From SFTJ01 sp905210415 (lineage in GTDB: Bacteria; Bacteroidota; Bacteroidia; Bacteroidales; Muribaculaceae), in contig CABSDC010000050.1 in NCBI GenBank assembly GCA_902476295.1, positions 1 to 15,908 of the forward strand: 15,908 bases of DNA, read 5' to 3'. The notes beneath the pieces are model-generated. The model was not told the origin of the DNA. It did not search any database and saw nothing but the letters and a program-made list of their open reading frames with translations. A program made the translations under genes and the position numbers. Below are positions 1 to 7,536 of this stretch, piece after piece; position 1 is the first letter of the stretch, and each line of letters starts with the position of its first letter.

Positions 1-1
1 T

Positions 2-628
2 GCCGCCATTCTGGGCGTGTTCTGCGTGGTGCTCGGCGCTAAAGGCGCCATGGCCAACTGGATATTCGGCACCGTGGAGGCGTTTCTGCACATCTACATC
101 TGCTTCTGCACACACATCTACGGCGACATGCTGCAGCGATTGGTCTATAACCTGCCTATGCAATTCATCGGCTGGAAAAAGTGGAGCAAGCGCGTGCGCA
201 ACGACGGCTCTACCACCATACACACCCGCTACATGACCTGGGGCCAACGCATCATCACCGTGGCCACGGTGGCTATCTGCACCTTCGCATTGGGCGAATT
301 CCTCACCCACTTCGGCCCATGGTTTATCGACACGCTCAAGAGCATATTCCCCGACATCGAGTTTAAGACCCTCAAGACCAGCTACGATATGCCTATGCAG
401 ATGTGGCTCGACTCGTTCACCACAGTGATGTCTATCATCACAATGTATGTGTCGGTGAAGGCTTATGTGGAGCAATGGTATATGTGGCTGTTTATCAACG
501 TTGCCTACATCGTCATGTGGCTCATGAGCGACTCTGAATTCTCATTTATGACCGTGGCTAAATATAGCGTTTACTTCGTCAATTCGTTCTACGGCATATA
601 TATGTGGAACAAATTGTCGAAAAACTAA
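2..628 (+). CDS. pnuC: PnuC-family vitamin precursor transporter (5' end missing)
   Basis: Inner-membrane transporter of the PnuC family, which carries nicotinamide riboside or, in related members, thiamine. The frame is open from base 2, so the N-terminus lies outside the window; the GTG at 17 falls inside the first membrane segment and is not a start. About 208 residues are present, so little is missing. Visible family marks are CVVLGAKG followed by NWIFG, then YNLPMQFIGWKKW with the paired tryptophans of the transport core, and late in the protein KAYVEQWYMWLFINV. Several hydrophobic segments and a charged C-terminal NKLSKN fit a multi-spanning membrane protein. In Bacteroidetes, PnuC-like proteins beside thiamine genes (PnuT) are common, and the neighbouring genes that would decide the substrate are off the left edge. 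The next gene follows after 27 bases on the same strand, so co-transcription is possible. Family is confident; substrate is not. Confidence 0.88.
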   Translation, partial: AAILGVFCVVLGAKGAMANWIFGTVEAFLHIYICFCTHIYGDMLQRLVYNLPMQFIGWKKWSKRVRNDGSTTIHTRYMTWGQRIITVATVAICTFALGEFLTHFGPWFIDTLKSIFPDIEFKTLKTSYDMPMQMWLDSFTTVMSIITMYVSVKAYVEQWYMWLFINVAYIVMWLMSDSEFSFMTVAKYSVYFVNSFYGIYMWNKLSKN

Positions 629-655
629 TCTCTCACACCGCACCCAAAAACAGAT

Positions 656-2131
656 ATGGTATCAGTAATCATTCCCGTATACAACGCAGCCCGATTTGTG
701 GGCGAAACACTACATTCGGTATTGGCTTCCTCCTATGCCGACATTGAGGTGGTGTGCGTAGACGACGGCTCAACCGACAATTCGGCTGCCATAGTGCAAA
801 CCGTGGCTGATGCCGACTCACGCGTGCGACTGATAAGGCAATCCAACAGCGGAGTGTGCCGTGCGCGCAATGCCGGAGTGGCTGCCTCGTGTGGCGAATA
901 CATACTGCCTGTGGATGCCGACGACCTGCTGATGCCGCAGTTTATCGCCGACGCAGTGAAGGTGCTCAACGCCGACCCCGAGGTGAAAGTGGTGGTGCCG
1001 AGCGGCGAGTTTTTCGGTGAACGCACAGGCCGCTGGCATCTGAAACCCTATTCTCCCCGCCTGCTCGCCAGAAAAAATATGATTCCTGCCACTGCCATGT
1101 ATCGCCGTAGCGACTACTATCGCACCGAGGGCTATTGCCCCGAGGTGAAGGCGCGCGAAGACTGGGAGTTCTGGATAGCAATGCTCAAAGAGGGCGGCAA
1201 GGTGGTGACTCTGCCAGAAATCGGGCTGCGCTACCGCATTCTGCCCAACAGCAAGCGCGTGAGCGACCGCCTGCTCAAGCGCCATGTGGTGGATGTGCTC
1301 AACAAGCGCCATCCGGAATTCTTTGAGCGCGAATTGGGCGGACCGCTGCGCTACCACCGCTCGTGGTCGCGTATCATCAATGCGGCTTACCGCCTGCTGC
1401 ACCCGCGCCGCGTACACACCGAGAGCGAATTCGCTTCGCTGCACACATTCATTGCCACTCTGCCCACCCTGTTCCGCCAAGATTGCGGCAAACCAATCTA
1501 CAGCGGCCGCAACGAACTACGCCAATTCAGCACTACGGCTGGCGAGGTGGTGGTGAAATCGTTCGGCACTCCAAATATCATCAACCGCATTGCCTACGGA
1601 TTTCTGCGCTCATCCAAAGCGCAACGCTCGTGCATCTATGCCGCCTTGCTTCGCAGCAAGGGCATCGGCAGCCCAGCGCCTGTGGGCTGGTGCAGCGAAC
1701 GTGTGGGTCCGCTATTCACCCGCAGCTACTACGCGTCGGCGCATAGCACATTGCCCTACACCTACATCGACATCCTGAAGGGAACCATAGATAATCCCGA
1801 AAAATATCTGCGCGAAATAGGCCGCACCGCAGCCAAGATGCACGAGGCTGGCATGATACACCGCGACTTCTCGCGCGGCAACCTGCTGCTGGGCGAAGAT
1901 GCCGACGGAGCGCCTCTGGTGGAAGTGGTAGACCTCAACCGCATACGCTTCACCACGGTGAGCATCGCCGAGGGAGAGAAGAATTTCGAGCGCCTGCCTG
2001 CCACCGAATCGATGCAGCACCTTATGGCCGAGGGCTATGCCGAAGTGCGCGGCTGCACCATCGATGAGTGCCTAAGCATCTGGCCAGTCACCGAAGCCCT
2101 CGACAGCCCCGAAGCCGGCACCCGATATTAA
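656..2131 (+). CDS. GT2 glycosyltransferase fused to a lipopolysaccharide-kinase-like domain
   Basis: One uninterrupted 491-residue protein with two enzyme domains. Residues 1-230 are a GT-A family 2 glycosyltransferase: VSVIIPVYN at 2-10, VDDGSTDNS at 35-43, the metal/nucleotide-sugar motif DADD at 87-90, and REDWEFW at 167-173, holding the usual catalytic acid. Residues about 275-470 look like the WaaP/KdkA/InaA branch of protein-kinase-like folds, which phosphorylates LPS core sugars: GEVVVK with the ATP-binding lysine at 301, the catalytic loop HRDFSRGN at 402-409 (H402, D404, N409), and VVDLNR at 424-429, where D426 replaces the DFG aspartate. All key residues of both domains are present. 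No signal peptide or membrane span is seen, so it probably works at the cytoplasmic membrane face. It may add a core sugar and phosphorylate that sugar or Kdo; this is inference. The ATG at 656 directly begins the GT2 strand, so the start is well supported. Confidence 0.85.
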   Translation: MVSVIIPVYNAARFVGETLHSVLASSYADIEVVCVDDGSTDNSAAIVQTVADADSRVRLIRQSNSGVCRARNAGVAASCGEYILPVDADDLLMPQFIADAVKVLNADPEVKVVVPSGEFFGERTGRWHLKPYSPRLLARKNMIPATAMYRRSDYYRTEGYCPEVKAREDWEFWIAMLKEGGKVVTLPEIGLRYRILPNSKRVSDRLLKRHVVDVLNKRHPEFFERELGGPLRYHRSWSRIINAAYRLLHPRRVHTESEFASLHTFIATLPTLFRQDCGKPIYSGRNELRQFSTTAGEVVVKSFGTPNIINRIAYGFLRSSKAQRSCIYAALLRSKGIGSPAPVGWCSERVGPLFTRSYYASAHSTLPYTYIDILKGTIDNPEKYLREIGRTAAKMHEAGMIHRDFSRGNLLLGEDADGAPLVEVVDLNRIRFTTVSIAEGEKNFERLPATESMQHLMAEGYAEVRGCTIDECLSIWPVTEALDSPEAGTRY

Positions 2132-2148
2132 ACCCAAATCGTTCATTA
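2129..2148 (+). repeat. Copy of a 20-bp motif that begins at the stop codon
   Basis: From the TAA stop of the GT2-kinase gene the sequence reads TAAACCCAAATCG, two bases, CATTA. The same motif starts at the TAA of the glycerophosphodiesterase gene at 12281, with 18 of 20 bases identical and the two mismatches adjacent. The two genes are unrelated, so this is not gene duplication. It resembles one arm of an intergenic palindromic repeat; no matching second arm is seen here. Confidence 0.5.
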
Positions 2149-2163
2149 AATGGTTATTATACA

Positions 2164-2193
2164 AGAAGCAACGCCATCACTGACGTTGCTTCT
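2164..2193. terminator. Hairpin between convergent genes, probable bidirectional terminator
   Basis: AGAAGCAACG (2164-2173) pairs perfectly over 10 bp with CGTTGCTTCT (2184-2193) around a 10-base loop. It lies 33 bases after the GT2-kinase stop and 33 bases after the ROK stop on the other strand, where a shared terminator is expected. The following tract is T-rich but not a clean T run. Confidence 0.7.
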
Positions 2194-2225
2194 CTCTATT
2201 GTTATCTATTTTGCTATATGGATTT

Positions 2226-3323
2226 TTACGCGTCGATTTGCGCAAGGGCAAATGTGTAAGCGCCGAGGTTGATGGCACGGCTTGCACCGAGCTTCGACAC
2301 CATGATGGCGCTGCGCTTTTCCTTGTCGTAGATTATCTCGTCGCCATACACCGGCACCTTGATTTTCACTGAAGCATCCTTCACGAAATCAGCCACATTC
2401 GACATATCGGTGAGGTCGTAAACCTTCGACTCCATGCGTGGGAATGTGTCGCCAGAGAAGCGGCCGATAGCGCCATTAAACTCAGCCATCATTGCTGGGA
2501 TGATGTATTTGTGAGCAGCAGCAATGCCACCACCTATCACCATCACGCCGTCGCACAAATTTGCCGCATGCGCCATAGTGTTGGCAGCCACCTCGCCAAG
2601 CTTGGCAAACGAAGCCACAGCAGCCTTAGCATCGCCCTCGCGAGCACCTTCAGCGATATCGAAGATGTCTTTTGGAGTGAGAGCGCTGGCATCAACGCCA
2701 GCCAACTCGCCATACACGCGCTTCACAGCACGCACGCTCACGCCTTCCTCGCATATCTTGTCGGAATAGTCCTTATGGCGCCAGCACCACACTGTGCCAC
2801 CCGAATTGTTGTCGCCAGTCACCAATGTGCCGTCAATCACCAAACCGCCACCGAAACCAGTGCCGAAGGTCACACCAAGCAGATTCTTGTATTGCTTAGT
2901 GCCGCCGGCTGCCAAGATAGCAGCATTGAGTTCGGGCAACGCGCCAGCCAATGCCTCGCCATAAGCAAAGAGGTCGCCGTCGTTGTTGATAAACACAGGT
3001 ATATCGAAATGCTTCTGCAAGAACGGACCGAGAGCCACACCACCGCGGAACGCTGGGAAGTTAGGCAAATCGCCAATAATGCCATTCTTATAGTCGGCAG
3101 GACCAGGGAAAGCAAAACTGATGGCAACAGGAGCCTCAGGAAGTTGCTTTTTCACCTGTTCGAAGCCCTCAACGAGAGTCAGAAGGCAGCCTTGCAGATT
3201 GTCAGCCACGGCAGGAATGCCAATAGGGTTGATGATTTCTTTACATCCTTGAATTGCAGAAAACACGAAATTTGTGCCGCCGGCATCAAGGGTCATCACT
3301 ATTCGTTTGTCTTGTTCGTACAT
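2226..3323 (-). CDS. ROK-family sugar kinase, probably for amino sugars
   Basis: Cytoplasmic hexose or hexosamine kinase of the ROK family, 365 residues. The N-terminal phosphate-binding motif DAGGTN is at 13-18, a PNFPAF segment at 87-92 matches the sugar-contacting region of ROK kinases, NNDGDLFAYGE at 113-123 carries the catalytic aspartate D115, and GTGFGGG at 154-160 is the second phosphate loop. The usual ROK zinc signature (CxCGxxGCxE) is missing; only CEEG at 191-194 remains at that place, and the conserved GH motif is replaced by GGTVWCW at 175-181. This marks it as a divergent ROK type that I recall from other Bacteroidales. It lies downstream of a GH20 hexosaminidase on the same strand, which suggests GlcNAc or GalNAc as substrate, but a separate promoter box at 3403-3410 means it need not be co-transcribed. 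Substrate is inference; glucose or ManNAc are also possible. Confidence 0.85.
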   Translation of the reverse strand: MYEQDKRIVMTLDAGGTNFVFSAIQGCKEIINPIGIPAVADNLQGCLLTLVEGFEQVKKQLPEAPVAISFAFPGPADYKNGIIGDLPNFPAFRGGVALGPFLQKHFDIPVFINNDGDLFAYGEALAGALPELNAAILAAGGTKQYKNLLGVTFGTGFGGGLVIDGTLVTGDNNSGGTVWCWRHKDYSDKICEEGVSVRAVKRVYGELAGVDASALTPKDIFDIAEGAREGDAKAAVASFAKLGEVAANTMAHAANLCDGVMVIGGGIAAAHKYIIPAMMAEFNGAIGRFSGDTFPRMESKVYDLTDMSNVADFVKDASVKIKVPVYGDEIIYDKEKRSAIMVSKLGASRAINLGAYTFALAQIDA

Positions 3324-3402
3324 TACTTATAGGGTATTTTATTGGTTATTTTGTTTCAGGTTTCACAAGCCACCTCGCCACCTAAGCAGCGATTTGTAAG
3401 CA

Positions 3403-3410
3403 CAAATATA
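3403..3410 (-). promoter_or_regulatory. Bacteroidetes-type -7 box for the ROK kinase gene
   Basis: On the minus strand this reads TATATTTG, a full match to TAnnTTTG. It lies 79 bases before the ROK start codon, giving a predicted leader of roughly 70-75 bases. No convincing -33 TTTG is seen upstream. Confidence 0.5.
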
Positions 3411-3448
3411 CGCATTATTTTCGTCATTTCACCACACCGCGTCGTCTC

Positions 3449-3470
3449 CGCCTCATATTTTTTTGAGGCG
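3449..3470. terminator. Hairpin with a T/A-rich loop after the GH20 gene
   Basis: CGCCTCA (3449-3455) and TGAGGCG (3464-3470) form a perfect 7-bp stem with an 8-base loop made only of T and A. It begins 31 bases past the GH20 stop codon on the minus strand. There is no T run after the stem, so it may be a terminator, an mRNA-end stabiliser or a processing site. Confidence 0.4.
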
Positions 3471-3501
3471 ACACTCGGCGTGTGCAATCTCGGCAACGGC
3501 G

Positions 3502-5124
3502 TCATTCGCCACCCATTGTGTCTTGAAAGACATCATCCTTATAGCGCAAGCCCTTCAGGCGATAGATATCGAGCAGGCGCTGCATTCGCGCCATGAAGCC
3601 CATAAGATTTTTGCGCTCAGGGGCAGTCCACTGCACTTCGCTCAGGGCAGCAAGTCGTGGCAGCAGTTCCCACTCCAGTTTGTCGCCGTCGGCCACCCAT
3701 TCCGTCCAGATGCAGCCCTCAGCGCCGATGATATTCTGGCGCTCTGCCTCGGTGAGCTCGTCGGCCTGTGGATTCACCTCATACACCCGCTCAATGCTTG
3801 GCAAGCCTGTTATCTTGTTGATTTCCCTATTAGAGAAATAGAAATTCTGTATTGGTGCCATCACCGCCTTGTGTCCTGCCTTAGCAGCACGCACGCAGGC
3901 TTTCGGACTTGTCCAACCAATCACAATGATGTCTTTCGACGGTGTGCCGTCTAATATCTCATCCCACGCAAGCATCTTTCTGCCGCGCGCCTTGATGTCC
4001 TTCTCAATTTCGCCCATAAACCACGACTGCAGATTATCTTCCTTGCTGTGGCCATCGGCATCGGTCAATCCCAACTGAGCTATCTTTGCCTGACAAGCAG
4101 GGCACTCTTTCCATCGCACCTTCGGGCACTCATCGCCACCGATGTGAATATAAGGCGACGGGAATATGTCCATAATCTCGGCTATCACATCTTTGGCAAA
4201 CTGCAGGGTGCGGTTGTTGCCGGCACACAGCACCTCATCAATCACGCCATAGTCGCGGCACACCTCATACGGTCCACCGGTGCAACCAAGCCACGGATAG
4301 GCAGCAAGTGCCGACTGTATGTGACCCGGCATATCTATCTCAGGTATCACGGTGATGTAGCGTTCGGCTGCATAGCGCACTATCTCGCGTGCTTCATCTT
4401 GCGTGTAGAAGCCTTCCACCGGTTTTCCATCGTATAAGCCTGTTTCGTGCCCCAAAGTGGTCTCGGTGCGACGCGAGCCCACCTTGGTGAGAAGCGGATA
4501 TTTCTTGATTTCGATTCGCCAGCCTTGATCCTCGGTGAGGTGCCAATGGAAATAGTTGATGTTGTGCAAGGCGAAGATATCGATGAGCTTCTTCAGATAG
4601 TCTACGCTGAAGAAGTGCCGGCCCACGTCAATCATAAACGCACGATAGCCGAAGCGTGGCGCATCATTCACCACAGCCGCCGGCAACGCCACCTTTTCAG
4701 CATCGCTCACCACCGGCAGGGCTTTCATAATGGTCTGCATACCGTAGAACACGCCCGCATGACTTTGCCCCTGAAGCAAAATCACCTTATCGCCAGCCGT
4801 GATGCGATAGCCCTCGGCTCTTGGCAGAGTGGCATCAAGCGCAAGACGTATCTGATTGTCGCCCTCGCAGGTAGTAGTGCGAAGGCTTATGCCGGTCATT
4901 TCGCCAACGTATGCCACAAGAAACTCGGCATTGCGTTGCTGCGCAGCATCGGACTTGTCGTAATACACTGTGGTGTTGGCATCAAGCACAAACGGAGCGG
5001 CTCCCTTGAGCGCTATCGACTGTGGCAATGGCACTACGTCCCAACTGCCCATCACTTGCGCATAGGCATCAAAGCCCATCATCGCCACAAAAAGAATCAA
5101 CGTGATAATCTGTTTTCGCATCAT
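3502..5124 (-). CDS. Secreted GH20 beta-N-acetylhexosaminidase
   Basis: Exo-acting enzyme that removes terminal beta-linked GlcNAc or GalNAc from glycans (mucin, N-glycans, chitobiose). I place the start at 5124 because the protein then opens with a standard signal peptide, MMRKQIITLILFVAMMG ending at AYA before glutamine, typical of periplasmic or outer-membrane proteins in this phylum; upstream in-frame methionines would add a charged 39-residue tail before it. Mature protein from about residue 24: a GH20b-type N-terminal domain to about 155, then the catalytic barrel to about 500. HWHLTEDQGW is at 193-202, a GHIQ histidine at 268, and the catalytic pair is D331-E332 in HIGGDECP, as required for substrate-assisted catalysis. 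Total 540 residues, normal for the family. No lipobox is visible. With the downstream ROK kinase it makes a plausible amino-sugar salvage pair. Confidence 0.93.
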   Translation of the reverse strand: MMRKQIITLILFVAMMGFDAYAQVMGSWDVVPLPQSIALKGAAPFVLDANTTVYYDKSDAAQQRNAEFLVAYVGEMTGISLRTTTCEGDNQIRLALDATLPRAEGYRITAGDKVILLQGQSHAGVFYGMQTIMKALPVVSDAEKVALPAAVVNDAPRFGYRAFMIDVGRHFFSVDYLKKLIDIFALHNINYFHWHLTEDQGWRIEIKKYPLLTKVGSRRTETTLGHETGLYDGKPVEGFYTQDEAREIVRYAAERYITVIPEIDMPGHIQSALAAYPWLGCTGGPYEVCRDYGVIDEVLCAGNNRTLQFAKDVIAEIMDIFPSPYIHIGGDECPKVRWKECPACQAKIAQLGLTDADGHSKEDNLQSWFMGEIEKDIKARGRKMLAWDEILDGTPSKDIIVIGWTSPKACVRAAKAGHKAVMAPIQNFYFSNREINKITGLPSIERVYEVNPQADELTEAERQNIIGAEGCIWTEWVADGDKLEWELLPRLAALSEVQWTAPERKNLMGFMARMQRLLDIYRLKGLRYKDDVFQDTMGGE

Positions 5125-5307
5125 TACTATTTCGGATTTTTTACGGTATAACATAGCGCGTTTGCGCCTCACTGAGTGTAGGCAACGCCCTTTCCCCTCG
5201 ACTACAAACACATTACTTGACATCGCAGTAAAGTTAATCATAAATTCTCACAACCCCCACTCATTCTGCGCATAATTTGGCAGAAAACCAAGGCGCTAAG
5301 GATATAC

Positions 5308-5322
5308 TGATGCAAGGCATCA
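5308..5322. terminator. Short palindromic hairpin after the flippase gene
   Basis: TGATGC and GCATCA (5308-5313, 5317-5322) pair over 6 bp around AAG, starting 5 bases after the flippase stop codon on the minus strand. No T tract follows, so a terminator role is only possible. Confidence 0.3.
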
Positions 5323-5327
5323 CTGCT

Positions 5328-6809
5328 TCACTTGCGACGAAAGCGGCCGAGCGCATATTCAAGCACCTCGCGCTGTATCTCTCCGCCTACCACATAATTC
5401 AGCGCAACATACACGGCGCCACACACCAGCACCTGTGCCGGCAATAGCAACCACGCATTGTCGAGCACCAGATTGAGCGACATGCCCGCAAGCACTGCCA
5501 CCACTGTCATGAGCATATACGATGTGGTCTCGCCAAGCACACGCATGGCTTTATATCCGGTGACGCGCTGCACAAGCCACACATTGTAGCCATAGCATAT
5601 CACGCCTGCCACCACCTGACCTATCACAAGCCAAACGATGCCGTAGCGCACCGTCACCACTATCGCGGCCACCATTATAGCGTCTTTCACCACCTCGCTA
5701 TACACCAATCGCTTGGCATCGCCCACAGCAAGCACAAAATTATAATACACAGCCGCTATGATGGTGAATATGCCTCGCAGGGCAAGCAGCTGAAACAGCA
5801 CTATGGCATTGTCCCACTTGTGCTGAAACAGCACATGGAAGATAGACGGAGCCGTGAGGCACAGTATGCCCATACACGGCAACACAAGATATGCCGAAAG
5901 ACGATTGATTTTCGACATCATTCTGAATAATCGCTCCACATCGTCCTGCACACCGCTCAGCACCGGCAAAAATGTGGTGGTGAGAATCTGCGACAGCGAT
6001 GCCACACCCATTTTGCTCCACTTGTCAGCTTGAGTGTAGCAGCCCAATTGCGAGAGGTTGTAAAATAGACCTACGATAAATGAATATATATTCTGCGATG
6101 CCACGTTGAGCAGACTGCTGGTCATCACGCCCACCCCTACCTTGAATATCGAGCGGAGCGATGCCATGCTAAATTGCATAGTGGGTCGCCAACGTGTACA
6201 CACCCACAACACGGCGCTCTTGATGGCAGCAAGCACCACCGACTGCCACACAATGGCCCACGCTCCATAGCCCGCCACAGCAAGCCAAATGCCCACACCG
6301 CCACTCACCACGAGCCCTATCACATTGCTCACAGCCACCATGCGCACATTCATCTGCTTTATCAGCCTATTGGTCTGCACCAATGCCGTGCTATTGAGGA
6401 TAAAAGTGAGGAACATCACACGGCTTAGCGGCACAAGCCGTCCACCGGCCTGAAACATGAGGTCGATAAGCGGCGCACACACCCACAACACCCCATAGAT
6501 GAAGACGCTCACACCGAGGTTAAACCAAAACACGGTGCTATAATCGAGCGTGGTGGGCTCTTTGCGCTGAATCAGTGCGCTTGAGAATCCGCTATCAACA
6601 AATAGCGTGGCAAACGCCTGAAACACCAATATAGCCCCCACAATGCCAAAGTCCTCCTGCGAAACGATGTTGGCAAGCACAATTCCAGTAACGGCATACA
6701 AGATGTGTTCTGCCATCTTGTTGATGCTGTTCCACTTGAGCGTGCGAGCCGTTTTCAGTTTCAGCGAGGGCTGTTCTGCGCCATCTGTTTTGGTGGGTTG
6801 ATCTGTCAT
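5328..6809 (-). CDS. Wzx-type lipopolysaccharide/polysaccharide flippase
   Basis: Multi-spanning inner-membrane protein of the MOP superfamily, WzxC-like branch, that would flip lipid-linked oligosaccharides to the periplasmic face. From the ATG at 6809 it is 493 residues: a short hydrophilic start (MTDQPTKTDGAEQ), then TARTLKWNSINKMAEH, then repeated hydrophobic spans. Family marks are SQEDFGIVGAILVF followed by FVDSGFSSALIQR, the segment after helix 2 typical of this branch, and a SQNIYSFIVG segment near the middle. I chose 6809 over the 22-residue longer form because the extension (VRRRCRKIRKN) is basic and unlike the family; the bases before 6809 are A-rich, as is usual before starts in this phylum. 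No glycosyltransferase cluster surrounds it, so its cargo cannot be named. It is from a different branch than the second flippase at 12465-13916. Confidence 0.87.
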   Translation of the reverse strand: MTDQPTKTDGAEQPSLKLKTARTLKWNSINKMAEHILYAVTGIVLANIVSQEDFGIVGAILVFQAFATLFVDSGFSSALIQRKEPTTLDYSTVFWFNLGVSVFIYGVLWVCAPLIDLMFQAGGRLVPLSRVMFLTFILNSTALVQTNRLIKQMNVRMVAVSNVIGLVVSGGVGIWLAVAGYGAWAIVWQSVVLAAIKSAVLWVCTRWRPTMQFSMASLRSIFKVGVGVMTSSLLNVASQNIYSFIVGLFYNLSQLGCYTQADKWSKMGVASLSQILTTTFLPVLSGVQDDVERLFRMMSKINRLSAYLVLPCMGILCLTAPSIFHVLFQHKWDNAIVLFQLLALRGIFTIIAAVYYNFVLAVGDAKRLVYSEVVKDAIMVAAIVVTVRYGIVWLVIGQVVAGVICYGYNVWLVQRVTGYKAMRVLGETTSYMLMTVVAVLAGMSLNLVLDNAWLLLPAQVLVCGAVYVALNYVVGGEIQREVLEYALGRFRRK

Positions 6810-7009
6810 CTGAATATTTTTTCTAATTTTTCTGCATCTGCGGCGAACAATCGCCACCATGCCCGTGTTATACAATCAGAAACAATTCCAATAAGTAGAC
6901 AATAGATATTACAATGTGTTAATAACGTTGCATTTCTGTTAAGTTTCAATATCTCTCTCGAGTGGGGTTGGATAATATTCAAGCCGCGACGGTCATATAT
7001 TATCTCACC

Positions 7010-7504
7010 TCACTTCTTTTTTAGTGTCACGAAACTGTAAGGATAGCGATTGCGCTCATCGGCTTGGCAGTCGATGCGCTCCACTTCTTGCCACTCGTCG
7101 CGATTGAAATGTGGAAAAAAGGTGTCGGCATCGGCAAACGACGCATGCAACTCTGTGAGATGAAGCATATCCACCTTATCGATGGTGGCTGCATAAAGTT
7201 GCGCTCCGCCAATGATAAATCTCTCACCGGGCATCGAGGCCTTTTGCAAAGCCTCGTCTACGCTATGGCACACCACCGCACCTGCGGCTTGATAATCGGC
7301 ATTGCGCGTCACCACTATGTTTTCGCGGCCTGGCAATGCGCCCTTAGGCAACGACTCGAATGTGCGGCGCCCCATGATGATGGTATGCCCCATGGTCAAT
7401 TCCTTGAAATGCTTCAAGTCGGCTGGCAAATGGCACAGCAAATCGTTGTTCTTACCTATTGCGCTATTCTCGGCTATCACCACTATTGCAGATAGATTGT
7501 TCAT
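7010..7504 (-). CDS. folA: Dihydrofolate reductase
   Basis: Reduces dihydrofolate to tetrahydrofolate with NADPH in the cytoplasm, 164 residues, the usual length. Motifs: AIGKNNDLL at 15-23, HLPADLKHF at 25-33 with the catalytic acid D29, the NADPH-binding GRRTFESLPKG from about 45, and FIIGGAQLY. The conserved tryptophan two residues before LPxDL in E. coli (LPWNLPADL there, LLCHLPADL here) is replaced by C24; I believe this also occurs in relatives. It lies 32 bases downstream of thyA on the same strand with no promoter between, so the two form an operon: thymidylate synthase makes dihydrofolate and this enzyme recycles it. The 200 bases between its end and the flippase start contain nothing I can name. 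Confidence 0.96.
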   Translation of the reverse strand: MNNLSAIVVIAENSAIGKNNDLLCHLPADLKHFKELTMGHTIIMGRRTFESLPKGALPGRENIVVTRNADYQAAGAVVCHSVDEALQKASMPGERFIIGGAQLYAATIDKVDMLHLTELHASFADADTFFPHFNRDEWQEVERIDCQADERNRYPYSFVTLKKK

Positions 7505-7536
7505 CTTTCGTTATCGCTAATGAATTAATATAAAAA

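Noticed and set aside
2511..3332. Plus-strand open frame (273 codons) opposite the ROK kinase gene
   Set aside because: Antisense shadow: rich in His, Ser and Ala from complementary codons, no recognisable domain, and the ROK frame carries all motifs.
3384..3397. A 14-base exact match (AAGCAGCGATTTGT) with the inverted sequence near 15156-15169
   Set aside because: One such 14-base match is about what chance predicts in a window of this size, and the two sites share no context.
4447..5151. Plus-strand open frame (234 codons) opposite the GH20 gene
   Set aside because: Antisense to the signal peptide and N-terminal domain of a clear GH20 enzyme; no domain, no promoter.
5125..5241. Longer start for the hexosaminidase at 5241
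   Set aside because: It would put a 39-residue, strongly basic stretch in front of a normal signal peptide, which would prevent export in the usual way.
6810..7009. Possible small gene or RNA between folA and the flippase
   Set aside because: No frame with coding character, no convincing promoter box and no stable hairpin were seen.
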